Source of the DNA: Methanosphaera sp.
GTDB lineage: Archaea; Methanobacteriota; Methanobacteria; Methanobacteriales; Methanobacteriaceae
Length of the DNA stretch: 12,541 nt
Assembly: GCA_013330915.1 (NCBI GenBank)
Contig: DUHK01000084.1
Coordinates: 1 to 12,541, forward strand
Direction: 5' to 3'
Shown here in pieces: positions 1-6,894 of the stretch. Position numbers and translations under genes: made by a program. Every line of letters starts with the position of its first letter. Positions within the stretch are counted from its first letter, which is position 1. Below the pieces are notes generated by a model that ran no database searches, was not told the DNA's origin, and saw nothing but the letters and a program-made list of their open reading frames with translations.

Positions 1-493
1 TGAACAGATTGCAGCAGCATTCGGCCTTGACATGGAAGATGTTCTTAGAAAAATTCATGTTGCAAGAGCATTCAACAGCAGTCACCAAATGCTCATGGCA
101 GATAAGATCAACGAACTGATTCAGAGTGGTGTTAATGTCAAACTTGTAATCATAGATTCACTGATGGCACACTTCAGGGCAGAATATGTTGGAAGGGAAT
201 CCCTTGCAACACGTCAGCAAAAACTAAACCAGCACCTTCACACACTACAGCAAATCGCAAACACATACAACGTTGCAGTATTAATTACCAACCAGGTACA
301 GTCAAAACCTGATGCATTCTTTGGAACTCCAACAAAAGCTGTGGGAGGACACGTATTAGGTCACGCTTCAACCTACAGAATATTACTCAAAAAAGGATTA
401 TCCGGTAAAAGAATTGCACGTTTAGTGGACAGTCCTCATTTACCAGAAGGTGAAGCAGTATTTAAAGTTACCACAGATGGTTTAGTGGACTAA
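1..493 (+). CDS. radA: DNA repair and recombination protein RadA, 3' portion (5' end outside window)
   Basis: The reading frame is open from base 2 and gives 163 residues before the TAA at 491-493. RadA is the archaeal RecA/Rad51 recombinase. It forms ATP-dependent filaments on single-stranded DNA and catalyses strand exchange in homologous repair. The visible part starts within the ATPase core. It contains the family stretch HVARAFNSSHQML, a Walker B strand (KLVIIDS, with its Asp codon at 155) and the L2-loop/C-terminal region (LITNQVQSKPDAFFGTP, then AVGGHVLGHASTYRI). It ends with the usual SPHLPEGEAVFKVTTDGL tail. The Walker A P-loop and N-terminal helix-hairpin-helix domain must lie upstream, since RadA is normally about 310 residues. 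The ATG at 32 is internal and is not the start. The C-terminus is complete and of normal form, so identification is very secure. Confidence 0.96.
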   Translation, partial: EQIAAAFGLDMEDVLRKIHVARAFNSSHQMLMADKINELIQSGVNVKLVIIDSLMAHFRAEYVGRESLATRQQKLNQHLHTLQQIANTYNVAVLITNQVQSKPDAFFGTPTKAVGGHVLGHASTYRILLKKGLSGKRIARLVDSPHLPEGEAVFKVTTDGLVD

Positions 494-524
494 CTTTATA
501 ACTTAACCCCCATACACTTATTTA

Positions 525-540
525 TTTTACATTTTTTTCA
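525..540 (+). terminator. T-rich transcription stop after radA
   Basis: Two T-rich runs lie 30-45 bases behind the radA stop, the second with seven consecutive T (532-538). I see no hairpin. Archaeal RNA polymerase can terminate at T tracts alone, so this is a plausible intrinsic terminator. Assignment is by position and composition only. Confidence 0.4.
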
Positions 541-591
541 GTCACAAACTTTCTTTAGATATCAGATTATATATATTATATAGTGATAGTG

Positions 592-1494
592 ATGGCCAGT
601 CCTGTTGAAATTATTTTAGTACCTACATTAATGATACTTGTAGGGCTATTATTAAGAAAAACAAAACTTCTCTCCCAAAGTCATAGTTCACTTTTGTCAA
701 GTATTGTAATTAACATCAGCTTGCCGTCACTTATTTTCATCAACATAGCATCATCCGACATTTCTGGGGAAATGATTTATCTTCCGATAATCGCATTTTC
801 AATCAGTTTCATATGTATAATAATAGCCATTGTCTATTCGAGGATAAGACATTATACTAAAGTAAAAACATGGACAATAATAATACTACTTGCACTGATG
901 AACACAGCTTTCATAGGTTATCCTATTGTTCTGGGAGTATTTGGAAACGAAGGATTTGTAAGGGCAATATTCTTTGACATGGCAATGGCGATAATGCTTG
1001 TGTTTTTCGGAATGACCCTCTCCTCACTCTTTGGTGGAGACAGAAAAGAAGTCTTGGTAAACGGTCTGAAATTCGTACCACTATGGGCACTGTTATTTGG
1101 AATAATATTCAACCTCTTTAACATTCCAATGGGCTATATTCTGGAAAACTCTTTAACATACCTTGGAAATTCCACGATACCCCTGATAATGCTGTCCATG
1201 GGATTAACCATAAATTTTGCAGACTTCAAGTCATACCTGTCCGACACGATATTTGTTTTTGTAGTAAGGCTGTTGCTTGCACCGGTATTATTATATGCGA
1301 TATTATCATACTTCGGAGTAAGCGGTCTGATTATGAATGTTTCAGTTATTGAGTCTGCAATGCCAACGGCCATGAATGCATTGGTTCTTGCAATCACATA
1401 CGATCTTGATGTGGAACTTGTCAGCTCCGTCGTATTTGTGACCACTATTTTAAGTGTTGTTACGTTGCCGTTAATCATAACTTTTCTAATATAA
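592..1494 (+). CDS. AEC-family (auxin efflux carrier superfamily) membrane transporter, copy 1
   Basis: Predicted integral membrane permease of 300 residues, the usual length for AEC proteins, which have about ten helices. It begins SPVEIILVPTLMILVG and has hydrophobic segments almost throughout. Family-like features are the SLPSLIF motif near residue 43, NTAFIGYPIVLGVFG near 104, a polar loop FGGDRK near 147, STIPLIMLSMG near 194 and PTAMNALVL near 258. The start was chosen as ATG 592, not GTG 583, for two reasons. It aligns without gaps to the neighbouring paralogue from the first residue, and GTGAT at 583-587 then serves as a short Shine-Dalgarno site. AEC members carry small organic anions such as dicarboxylates in bacteria and auxin in plants. 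The substrate here cannot be read from the sequence. The next gene is a tandem paralogue, about 53% identical by hand count. Confidence 0.85.
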   Translation: MASPVEIILVPTLMILVGLLLRKTKLLSQSHSSLLSSIVINISLPSLIFINIASSDISGEMIYLPIIAFSISFICIIIAIVYSRIRHYTKVKTWTIIILLALMNTAFIGYPIVLGVFGNEGFVRAIFFDMAMAIMLVFFGMTLSSLFGGDRKEVLVNGLKFVPLWALLFGIIFNLFNIPMGYILENSLTYLGNSTIPLIMLSMGLTINFADFKSYLSDTIFVFVVRLLLAPVLLYAILSYFGVSGLIMNVSVIESAMPTAMNALVLAITYDLDVELVSSVVFVTTILSVVTLPLIITFLI

Positions 1495-1497
1495 TAA

Positions 1498-1536
1498 AGG
1501 GATTCATATCATTTTCACATTCCCTACTTTTTTTTT
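1498..1536 (+). terminator. Weak hairpin plus T9 tract after transporter 1
   Basis: AGGGA (1498-1502) can pair with TCCCT (1521-1525) across a long 18-base loop. Nine T residues follow at 1528-1536. The stem is weak, but the T tract alone is enough for a plausible archaeal terminator. It suggests that the two tandem transporters are not simply co-transcribed. Confidence 0.5.
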
Positions 1537-1598
1537 AAAATAATTTTTTTAAAGTAAATAAGCAAGAGAAAACATAAATATTATTATAAAATTAACAT

Positions 1599-1606
1599 GG
1601 AGGTGA
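1599..1606 (+). promoter_or_regulatory. Strong Shine-Dalgarno site fixing a TTG start
   Basis: GGAGGTGA matches the archaeal consensus complementary to the 16S rRNA 3' end. It lies four bases before TTG 1611. The ATG at 1597 overlaps this site and is in another frame, so TTG is the start of the second transporter. Confidence 0.85.
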
Positions 1607-1610
1607 ACTT

Positions 1611-2513
1611 TTGTCAAGTCCGGTGGAAATAATACTGGTTCCCACATTAATCATAGCGTTGGGATACCTTCTTAAAAGACAAAATATCCTGAAGGCACAG
1701 GACAGTACTGTTTTATCAAAAATAGTTTTGAACGTTAGTTTGCCTTCACTGGTATTTGTAAATCTGTCCACAGCAAACATAACAGGGGACATGTTTTTTC
1801 TTCCTGTTGCAGCTTTGATATTGAGTATAGTGTCTATGGCAATAGCATATCTGTTCTCTAAATCAAGAGGATATTCTAAAGTTAAAACATGGACGTTGAT
1901 GATTGCATGTGCCATGATGAACACGGGATTTATGGGATTTCCAATTACGTTAGGCGTATTTGGTAATGATGGATTTTTACATGCAATATTTTTTGATTTG
2001 GAAACTACAGTAATCTTTGTAATATTTGGAATGGTACTTGTAAGTATTTTTGGTGGAGACAGAAAGCAAGTCCTAAAACAGGCACTCAGTTTTGTACCGT
2101 TATGGGCTGTAATCATAGCATTAATATTTAACATCTTCCATCTGCAGTATGGATACGTAATCGAAAATACTTTGAATTATCTGGGTCAGTCCACAGTGCC
2201 CTTGATTATGATTTCATTAGGATTGACATTGGATTTCAGGGAAATAAAAAATTCAATAACGGATTCATTATTTGTTTCATTTGTGAAACTGATATTGGCT
2301 CCAGTAATAATGATTGTTTTATTAACGTCAATCAATTTCGGGGGATTGTCATTTAAGGTTGCAGTTTTGGAGTCTGGTATGGCAACGGCCATGAATGCAT
2401 TGGTTCTATCCATTAATTATGATCTTGATACCAAGCTGATGAGTTCTGTGATATTTACAAATACTGTTTTGGGCTTATTTACTCTGACAGGTCTTATTCA
2501 ATTCCTGATTTAA
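1611..2513 (+). CDS. AEC-family membrane transporter, copy 2
   Basis: A 300-residue multi-helix permease, same length as the upstream copy and alignable to it without gaps, with about 158 of 300 identical residues by hand count. Shared motifs are SPVEIILVPTL at the N-terminus, SLPSL, VKTWT near residue 91, PITLGVFGNDGF near 111, IFGGDRK, FVPLWA and TAMNALVL. The TTG start is fixed by a near-perfect Shine-Dalgarno site, and the paralogue starts at the equivalent residue. Divergence is concentrated in the loops near residues 23-30, 211-220 and 240-247. That is the pattern expected of paralogues that kept the fold but may have changed substrate. The transported compound is unknown. A 25-nt stretch at 2383-2407 is identical to 1364-1388 in copy 1. 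Confidence 0.85.
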   Translation: MSSPVEIILVPTLIIALGYLLKRQNILKAQDSTVLSKIVLNVSLPSLVFVNLSTANITGDMFFLPVAALILSIVSMAIAYLFSKSRGYSKVKTWTLMIACAMMNTGFMGFPITLGVFGNDGFLHAIFFDLETTVIFVIFGMVLVSIFGGDRKQVLKQALSFVPLWAVIIALIFNIFHLQYGYVIENTLNYLGQSTVPLIMISLGLTLDFREIKNSITDSLFVSFVKLILAPVIMIVLLTSINFGGLSFKVAVLESGMATAMNALVLSINYDLDTKLMSSVIFTNTVLGLFTLTGLIQFLI

Positions 2514-2546
2514 CCACCCTATTTTTCATTTCTTGACTTTTTTAAT

Positions 2547-2570
2547 ATTTTGTTTTCGTACGAACAAAAT
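2547..2570. repeat. Inverted repeat upstream of the hdrA TATA box (candidate operator)
   Basis: ATTTTGTT (2547-2554) and AACAAAAT (2563-2570) are perfect 8-bp arms. The centre contains the self-complementary CGTACG (2557-2562), with two extra T at 2555-2556 breaking full symmetry. The right arm ends five bases before a TATA-like element, so a protein bound here would cover the TFB-recognition region. A GC-containing palindrome stands out in such AT-rich DNA. A regulatory role is inferred. Confidence 0.45.
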
Positions 2571-2575
2571 AAAAG

Positions 2576-2587
2576 TATATATATAAA
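2576..2587 (+). promoter_or_regulatory. TATA-box candidate for hdrA
   Basis: The alternating run TATATATATAAA, preceded by purine-rich AAAATAAAAG that could act as a B recognition element, is the best archaeal promoter match upstream of hdrA. Initiation would be expected near 2605, leaving a leader of about 120 bases. A second candidate, GATATAAA at 2611-2618, would shorten the leader to about 90 bases. Confidence 0.5.
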
Positions 2588-2618
2588 GTTCTAATAATCT
2601 TAAAGTATAGGATATAAA

Positions 2619-2677
2619 TTGTTAAATTTTTTAATTTTTAAAAGTTAACAAAAAAGGGTTTTACTGGTTTTTGCCCT
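2619..2677 (+). promoter_or_regulatory. Two possible hairpins in the hdrA leader
   Basis: TTGTTAA (2619-2625) pairs with TTAACAA (2645-2651). The stem can extend inward by TTTT/AAAA past one mismatch, leaving a nine-base loop. Directly after it, AGGG (2655-2658) can pair with CCCT (2674-2677). They lie within the predicted transcribed leader. They do not match any riboswitch I know, and the high AT content makes chance pairing easy. Confidence 0.3.
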
Positions 2678-2717
2678 AAAAAAATCAAATAATGAACATC
2701 AATATTCTTAATTAAAT

Positions 2718-2724
2718 AGGTGAT
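2718..2724 (+). promoter_or_regulatory. Shine-Dalgarno site of hdrA
   Basis: AGGTGAT lies five bases before TTG 2730 and matches the archaeal ribosome-binding consensus. It establishes the TTG start. No ATG or GTG lies at a suitable distance in this frame. Confidence 0.85.
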
Positions 2725-2729
2725 TTAAC

Positions 2730-4685
2730 TTGGCAGAAAACAATGAAGAATTACGTGTAGGAGTATACACTTGCCACTGTGGAGTAAACATTGGTGGAGT
2801 AGTAGACTGTAAAGCAGTAGCTGAATACGTTGAAACACTTCCTGATGTAGTGGTATCCCGTGAATACAAATACATGTGTTCCGACCCAGGACAAAAAATT
2901 ATTCAAGACGATATTAAAGAATTAAATCTTAACAGAGTAGTAGTAGCAGCATGTAGTCCACGTTTACACGAACCTACATTCCGTAGATGTGTAAAAGAAG
3001 CAGGATTAAACGAATACTTATTCGAATTCGTAAACTTAAGAGAACAAGACTCTTGGGTACACGGAGACAACCCTGAAGGAGCTACCGAAAAAGCAAAAGA
3101 TTTAGTAAGAATGGGTATTGCTAAAGTAAGATTATTAAACGCTTTAACACCTGAAAAAGTAGCAGTAACAGACACCGCTATGGTTATTGGTGGAGGAATC
3201 GCTGGTATTCAAACCGCTCTCGACTTAGGTGACATGGGATTCAAAACCTACTTAGTAGAAAGAAAACCAACCTTAAGTGGTAGAATGGGACAATTAGATA
3301 AAACCTTCCCTACACTCGACTGTTCAATGTGTATCTTAGCACCTAAAATGGTAGACGCAGGTAAACACGCAAACATCGAATTACTCTCATACGCAGAAGT
3401 AAAAGATGTAGACGGTTACATAGGTAACTTCAAAGTAACAGTAGAGAAAAAACCTAGATATGTAGATGAAACTACTTGTACAGGTTGTGGAGTATGTCAA
3501 GAAGTATGTCCAATCGAAATACCAAACTACTTCGATGAAGGAACCGGTATGGTAAAAGCAGCATACATTCCATTCCCACAAGCAGTACCTCTTGTAGCAA
3601 CAATCGACAAAGACTACTGTATCGAATGTCACCAGTGTGACAAAGCTTGTGAAAAAGGTTGTATCAACCACGATCAAGAACCTGAATTAGTAGAACTTGA
3701 CATCGGTACAATTGTAGTAGCAACAGGTTACGACACATTTGACCCAACCGAAAAAGAAGAATACATCTTCGATCAAGCTGAAAACGTAATCACTGGTTTA
3801 CAAATCGAAAGATACATAAACGCATCTGGACCAACCCAAGGTCACGTAATCCAACCTTCCTCTGGTGAAACACCTAAACGTGTAGCATTCATCCAATGTG
3901 TAGGTTCCCGTGACGAAAAAGTTGGAAACCCATACTGTTCCAGAGTATGTTGTATGTACGCAATGAAAAACGCACAATTATGTGTAGACCACGAACCAGA
4001 CACCGAAGTAACAATCTACTACATTGATATTCGTGCATTCGGTAAAGGTTACGAAGAATTCTACAGATTATCACAAGAAAAATACGGAATCAAATTTATC
4101 AGAGGTAAAGCAGCACAACTTATCGAAAATGAAGATAAAACCATTACAGTACGTGCAGAAGACACTTTACTCGGTAAAGCAACCGCATTTACTTACGATT
4201 TAGTAGTATTATCCGTAGGTCTTGTACCTCCTGAAGGACAAGAAGAACTCAGACAAACCTTAGGATTATCTAAATCTGCAGACGGTTTCTTCATGGAAGC
4301 TCACCCAAAACTCAGACCTGTAGACACAATGACCGACGGTATATTCCTCGCTGGTGTAGCACAAGGTCCTAAAGATATTCCTGACACAGTATCACAAGCT
4401 TCAGGTGCAGCAGCAAGAGCAGCAATTCCTATGATCAAAGGAGAAGTAGAAATTGAACCTATCATTGCTGAAGTAAATGAAGAAAACTGTGGTGGATGTG
4501 AAATTTGTGTAGAATTATGTCCATTCGGTGCATTAGAAATCGTAGACGGTAAATCTACAGTAAACGTAGCATTATGTAAAGGATGTGGAACATGTGTAGC
4601 TGCATGTCCTACTGGTGCTCTCGACCAAGCTCACTTCAAAAACGAACAAATCCTTGCTCAAATTGAAGCAGCTCTCGGTAAATAA
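2730..4685 (+). CDS. hdrA: CoB-CoM heterodisulfide reductase iron-sulfur subunit A
   Basis: HdrA is the FAD-bearing electron-bifurcating subunit of cytoplasmic HdrABC. With the hydrogenase MvhAGD it couples CoM-S-S-CoB reduction to ferredoxin reduction by H2. At 651 residues it has normal full length. Visible parts in order: an N-terminal domain with Cys15, 17, 50, 75 and 87; an FAD-binding GGGIAG at 154-159; the SGRMGQLDKTFPTLDCSMC motif with Cys198/201; an inserted ferredoxin domain with Cys250/253/256/260 and Cys297/300/303/307 (also 311); the FIQCVGSRDE and YCSRVCC motifs; and a C-terminal two-cluster ferredoxin with Cys587/590/593/597 and Cys616/619/622/626. Some methanococcal HdrA proteins contain selenocysteine; here there is no in-frame TGA, so this is the all-cysteine form. 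hdrB and hdrC are not in the window, so hdrA stands alone. Codon use is strongly biased (AAC, TTC), fitting high expression. Confidence 0.98.
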   Translation: MAENNEELRVGVYTCHCGVNIGGVVDCKAVAEYVETLPDVVVSREYKYMCSDPGQKIIQDDIKELNLNRVVVAACSPRLHEPTFRRCVKEAGLNEYLFEFVNLREQDSWVHGDNPEGATEKAKDLVRMGIAKVRLLNALTPEKVAVTDTAMVIGGGIAGIQTALDLGDMGFKTYLVERKPTLSGRMGQLDKTFPTLDCSMCILAPKMVDAGKHANIELLSYAEVKDVDGYIGNFKVTVEKKPRYVDETTCTGCGVCQEVCPIEIPNYFDEGTGMVKAAYIPFPQAVPLVATIDKDYCIECHQCDKACEKGCINHDQEPELVELDIGTIVVATGYDTFDPTEKEEYIFDQAENVITGLQIERYINASGPTQGHVIQPSSGETPKRVAFIQCVGSRDEKVGNPYCSRVCCMYAMKNAQLCVDHEPDTEVTIYYIDIRAFGKGYEEFYRLSQEKYGIKFIRGKAAQLIENEDKTITVRAEDTLLGKATAFTYDLVVLSVGLVPPEGQEELRQTLGLSKSADGFFMEAHPKLRPVDTMTDGIFLAGVAQGPKDIPDTVSQASGAAARAAIPMIKGEVEIEPIIAEVNEENCGGCEICVELCPFGALEIVDGKSTVNVALCKGCGTCVAACPTGALDQAHFKNEQILAQIEAALGK

Positions 4686-4695
4686 GCACACAATT

Positions 4696-4730
4696 TTGAA
4701 AGGGATTAACTTCCCTTTTAATTTTTCTTT
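4696..4730 (+). terminator. Hairpin terminator of hdrA
   Basis: AAAGGGA (4699-4705) and TCCCTTT (4712-4718) form a perfect seven-pair stem around a six-base loop. Three more outer pairs, one of them G-T, extend it to ten. T-rich sequence follows at 4722-4730. This is the best-formed terminator in the window and marks hdrA as monocistronic. Confidence 0.75.
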
Positions 4731-4797
4731 AATCACCATCAAAAACTATTTTTATAAAAATAATATTACCTTCAAAAACAATAATACTCATCAGATG

Positions 4798-4841
4798 ATA
4801 TAATTAATAATAGAAACTCATTTTTGTTTATTGGAGGGGAT
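4798..4841 (+). promoter_or_regulatory. TATA candidate and Shine-Dalgarno site of the SpoIIM-like gene
   Basis: ATATAATTAAT at 4798-4808 is a TATA-like element. GGAGGGGAT at 4833-4841 matches the ribosome-binding consensus with one change. Initiation about 25 bases past the TATA element would fall near 4825-4830, giving a short leader that carries the Shine-Dalgarno site. The site lies inside the frame if translation began at TTG 4824, which is the reason to doubt that start. Confidence 0.45.
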
Positions 4842-5399
4842 TTTATCAACAAGTTTTTTAAGGATATTTTTAACAAGGGAAATTTCAAGGACTATTTCAA
4901 TAGAAACAAGATTTTCATAACGGTGTCCATTGCAATTCTTTTATTATCATTATGGTCGGGTTTTACAAGTTATTCCAGATATGCTCATATACTGGCAAAT
5001 GTGGGACAATTATATTTCGTATCAGGCAATCCACTATCCGTATTTGAAGGTTCATTAATTTACAAAATAATTGTGATACTTGCAGGTTTTACATTTTCAA
5101 TTGTGTCTTTATTGTTGACGGTCTTCCATGGAGTTAGCGTAGGATATCTTTCTGTAACCCAAAACTTTCTGGTAACATACCTTCCGCAGGGAATCTTTGA
5201 TCTGCTTTCACAGGTATTTGCAATGGTGGGAGCGTTTTTAGTTACAAAAATAGAGGTAAGGCTCATTTCAATATTAATCAACAGAAAATTTGACACAATA
5301 TATTCAAGAATCAAGGTACCACTTAAGGATTTGGTATTGACATTAGTCTTCATAATAATACTGTCAATAATTGCATTAATTATTGGAATAATAATTTAA
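4824..5399 (+). CDS. SpoIIM/DUF95-like small integral membrane protein
   Basis: The 191-residue frame encodes a protein with four hydrophobic helices, at about residues 30-47, 79-100, 123-142 and 169-191, after a basic, aromatic N-terminus. The HGVSVGYLS segment near 102 and LPQGIFDLLSQVFAMVGAF near 120-138 resemble the stage II sporulation protein M (DUF95) family. That family is widespread in archaea, which do not sporulate, and its role there is unknown. The start is uncertain. TTG 4824 is the only standard codon before the first helix, but it has no upstream Shine-Dalgarno site, and a strong one (4833-4841) lies just inside the frame. ATC 4845 sits three bases behind that site and would give a product starting NKFFKDIF. 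GTG 4923 would cut into the first helix. The gene is separated from hdrA by a terminator and is probably transcribed alone. Confidence 0.75.
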   Translation: MFIGGDFINKFFKDIFNKGNFKDYFNRNKIFITVSIAILLLSLWSGFTSYSRYAHILANVGQLYFVSGNPLSVFEGSLIYKIIVILAGFTFSIVSLLLTVFHGVSVGYLSVTQNFLVTYLPQGIFDLLSQVFAMVGAFLVTKIEVRLISILINRKFDTIYSRIKVPLKDLVLTLVFIIILSIIALIIGIII

Positions 5400-5415
5400 T
5401 GTTAATATTTTACTA

Positions 5416-5424
5416 TTTTTTTTT
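5416..5424 (+). terminator. T9 tract after the SpoIIM-like gene
   Basis: Nine consecutive T residues begin 16 bases behind the TAA stop, without a hairpin. This is a plausible archaeal T-tract terminator. The rest of the gap up to glyA is very AT-rich, with several TATA-like runs (5451-5469 and 5477-5483), any of which could serve glyA. Confidence 0.45.
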
Positions 5425-5535
5425 ATCATAAATTAATTATAAGATTAAAAATATAATATAATTAATAAAGTTTGATAATATAATTCAACACATATCTGAC
5501 GTTAATATTGATTGATTCAATACATCTAAGAATAC

Positions 5536-5540
5536 GGAGG
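5536..5540 (+). promoter_or_regulatory. Shine-Dalgarno site of glyA
   Basis: GGAGG lies seven bases before TTG 5548. It selects this TTG as the start, giving the N-terminus SNLEQAQKIKEL expected for an archaeal serine hydroxymethyltransferase. Confidence 0.8.
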
Positions 5541-5547
5541 AGTATAA

Positions 5548-6816
5548 TTGTCTAATTTAGAACAAGCACAAAAAATTAAAGAATTAACAAAAACCCATCA
5601 TGAATGGATGAAAAACAGTATGAACTTAATTGCTAGTGAAAACATTACTAGTAGGGCTGTAAGAGAAGCAATAGCATCAGATCTTTCTCACAGATATGCA
5701 GAAGGATTACCTGGGGAAAGATTATATGAAGGTTGTGACTACATCGATGAAATCGAACAAATCACAATAGATTTATCCAAACAACTATTTGGCTGTGACC
5801 ATGCAAACGTACAACCAACATCAGGTGTAGTAGCAAACCTTGCATGTTTCTTTGCAGTAGCAAAACCTGGAGATACATTAATGAGTATCAACGTACCTGA
5901 AGGAGGACACATCAGTCACGCAGGTGTAAGTGCAGCAGGTATAAGAGGTTTAAAAACAGCATCAGTGCCAATGGACACAGAGTTAATGAATGTGGATATG
6001 GATAAATTAGCAGCAAAACTAAGAGAAAGAGAACCAGCTGCAATGGTTCTTGGAGGAAGTTTATTCCTATTCCCACAACCAGTAAAAGAAGCAGTTGAAG
6101 TAGCACAGGAAGTAGGTACAAAAGTAATCTATGATGGAGCTCACGTACTTGGATTAATAGCAGGAAAACAATTCCAAGACCCTGTTGGTGAAGGAGCAGA
6201 CATGATTACAGGTAGTACTCACAAAACCTTCCCTGGACCACAAGGTGGAATCATTCTATGTAAAGAAGAATTACACAAAAAAATCGACAACTGTGTATTC
6301 CCTGGAGTAGTAAGTAACCATCACTTACACCACATGGCAGGACTGGGAATTGCAACAGCCGAAATGTTAGAATTCGGTGAAGATTATGCAAAACAAACAA
6401 TCAGCAACGCAAAAGCATTAGCTCAAAGCTTATACGAATTAGGATTCAATGTATTATGTGAAGAACAAGGATTCACAGAATCACACCAAGTAGCAATGGA
6501 TGTTGCAAACCTTGGTGACGTATCCAAAATGGCAAAAACACTACAATACAACAACATCATACTAAACAAAAACCTACTCCCATGGGACGATGTAAACAAC
6601 AGTGACAACCCATCAGGTATCAGAATGGGAACACAGGAATTAACCCACAGAGGACTTAAAGAAGACGACATGAAACAGGTCGCAGAATTTATCAAACAAG
6701 TAGTAATGGATGAAAAAGACGTAACTGAAGATGTAACTGAATTCATGAACAACTTCACCACAGTACACTATGCATTCGATGAAGGTGCTGAAGGTTACGA
6801 TTACATAGAATTTTAG
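5548..6816 (+). CDS. glyA: Serine hydroxymethyltransferase
   Basis: A pyridoxal-phosphate (PLP) enzyme that interconverts serine and glycine by moving a one-carbon unit to or from a pterin. In methanogens of this group the carrier is tetrahydromethanopterin rather than folate. This is family knowledge and is not visible in the sequence. The 422-residue product is the usual archaeal length. Visible sites are NLIASEN near residue 26, HRYAEGLPGERLYEG near 48, the substrate loop NVQPTSG near 87, D196 and H199 in YDGAHVLG, the PLP-binding lysine K226 in GSTHKTFPGPQGG, and the carboxylate-binding arginine R359 in PSGIRMGTQE. All key residues are present. The start is TTG behind GGAGG. Codon use resembles hdrA and mat (AAC over AAT, TTC over TTT), consistent with good expression. 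It is flanked by T-tract terminators, so it is probably a single-gene transcript. Confidence 0.97.
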   Translation: MSNLEQAQKIKELTKTHHEWMKNSMNLIASENITSRAVREAIASDLSHRYAEGLPGERLYEGCDYIDEIEQITIDLSKQLFGCDHANVQPTSGVVANLACFFAVAKPGDTLMSINVPEGGHISHAGVSAAGIRGLKTASVPMDTELMNVDMDKLAAKLREREPAAMVLGGSLFLFPQPVKEAVEVAQEVGTKVIYDGAHVLGLIAGKQFQDPVGEGADMITGSTHKTFPGPQGGIILCKEELHKKIDNCVFPGVVSNHHLHHMAGLGIATAEMLEFGEDYAKQTISNAKALAQSLYELGFNVLCEEQGFTESHQVAMDVANLGDVSKMAKTLQYNNIILNKNLLPWDDVNNSDNPSGIRMGTQELTHRGLKEDDMKQVAEFIKQVVMDEKDVTEDVTEFMNNFTTVHYAFDEGAEGYDYIEF

Positions 6817-6834
6817 ATGATTTCTTGTAATAAA

Positions 6835-6869
6835 TAGAAATTTTCTTTTTTCTAAACCCCTCTTTTTTT
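6835..6869 (+). terminator. T-rich terminator of glyA
   Basis: TAGAAA (6835-6840) and TTTCTA (6849-6854) form a weak six-pair hairpin whose loop is T-rich. A second run of seven T follows at 6863-6869. The two T runs are the main evidence. They stand between glyA and the Shine-Dalgarno site of the next gene. Confidence 0.5.
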
Positions 6870-6894
6870 AGCAATTGTTCTGGAGGTTTTTTTT

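Noticed and set aside
32..493. Treating ATG 32 as the start of radA
   Set aside because: The frame is open upstream to the window edge and the codons before ATG 32 continue the RadA sequence. The protein would also lack its ATP-binding P-loop.
583..595. GTG 583 or GTG 589 as the start of the first transporter
   Set aside because: The paralogue aligns from ATG 592, and GTGAT at 583-587 is better explained as the ribosome-binding site.
1592..2134. 180-residue open frame on the minus strand
   Set aside because: It lies wholly opposite the second transporter, has no ribosome-binding site and gives no recognisable protein; it mirrors the codon structure of the real gene.
2655..2677. hdrA leader hairpin as a known riboswitch
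   Set aside because: The stem has four pairs and no conserved core of any riboswitch class I can recognise.
4615..4803. Small plus-strand frame overlapping the end of hdrA
   Set aside because: It starts inside hdrA in another frame, reads through the hdrA terminator hairpin, has no Shine-Dalgarno site, and its Asn/Lys-rich tail reflects AT-rich spacer DNA.
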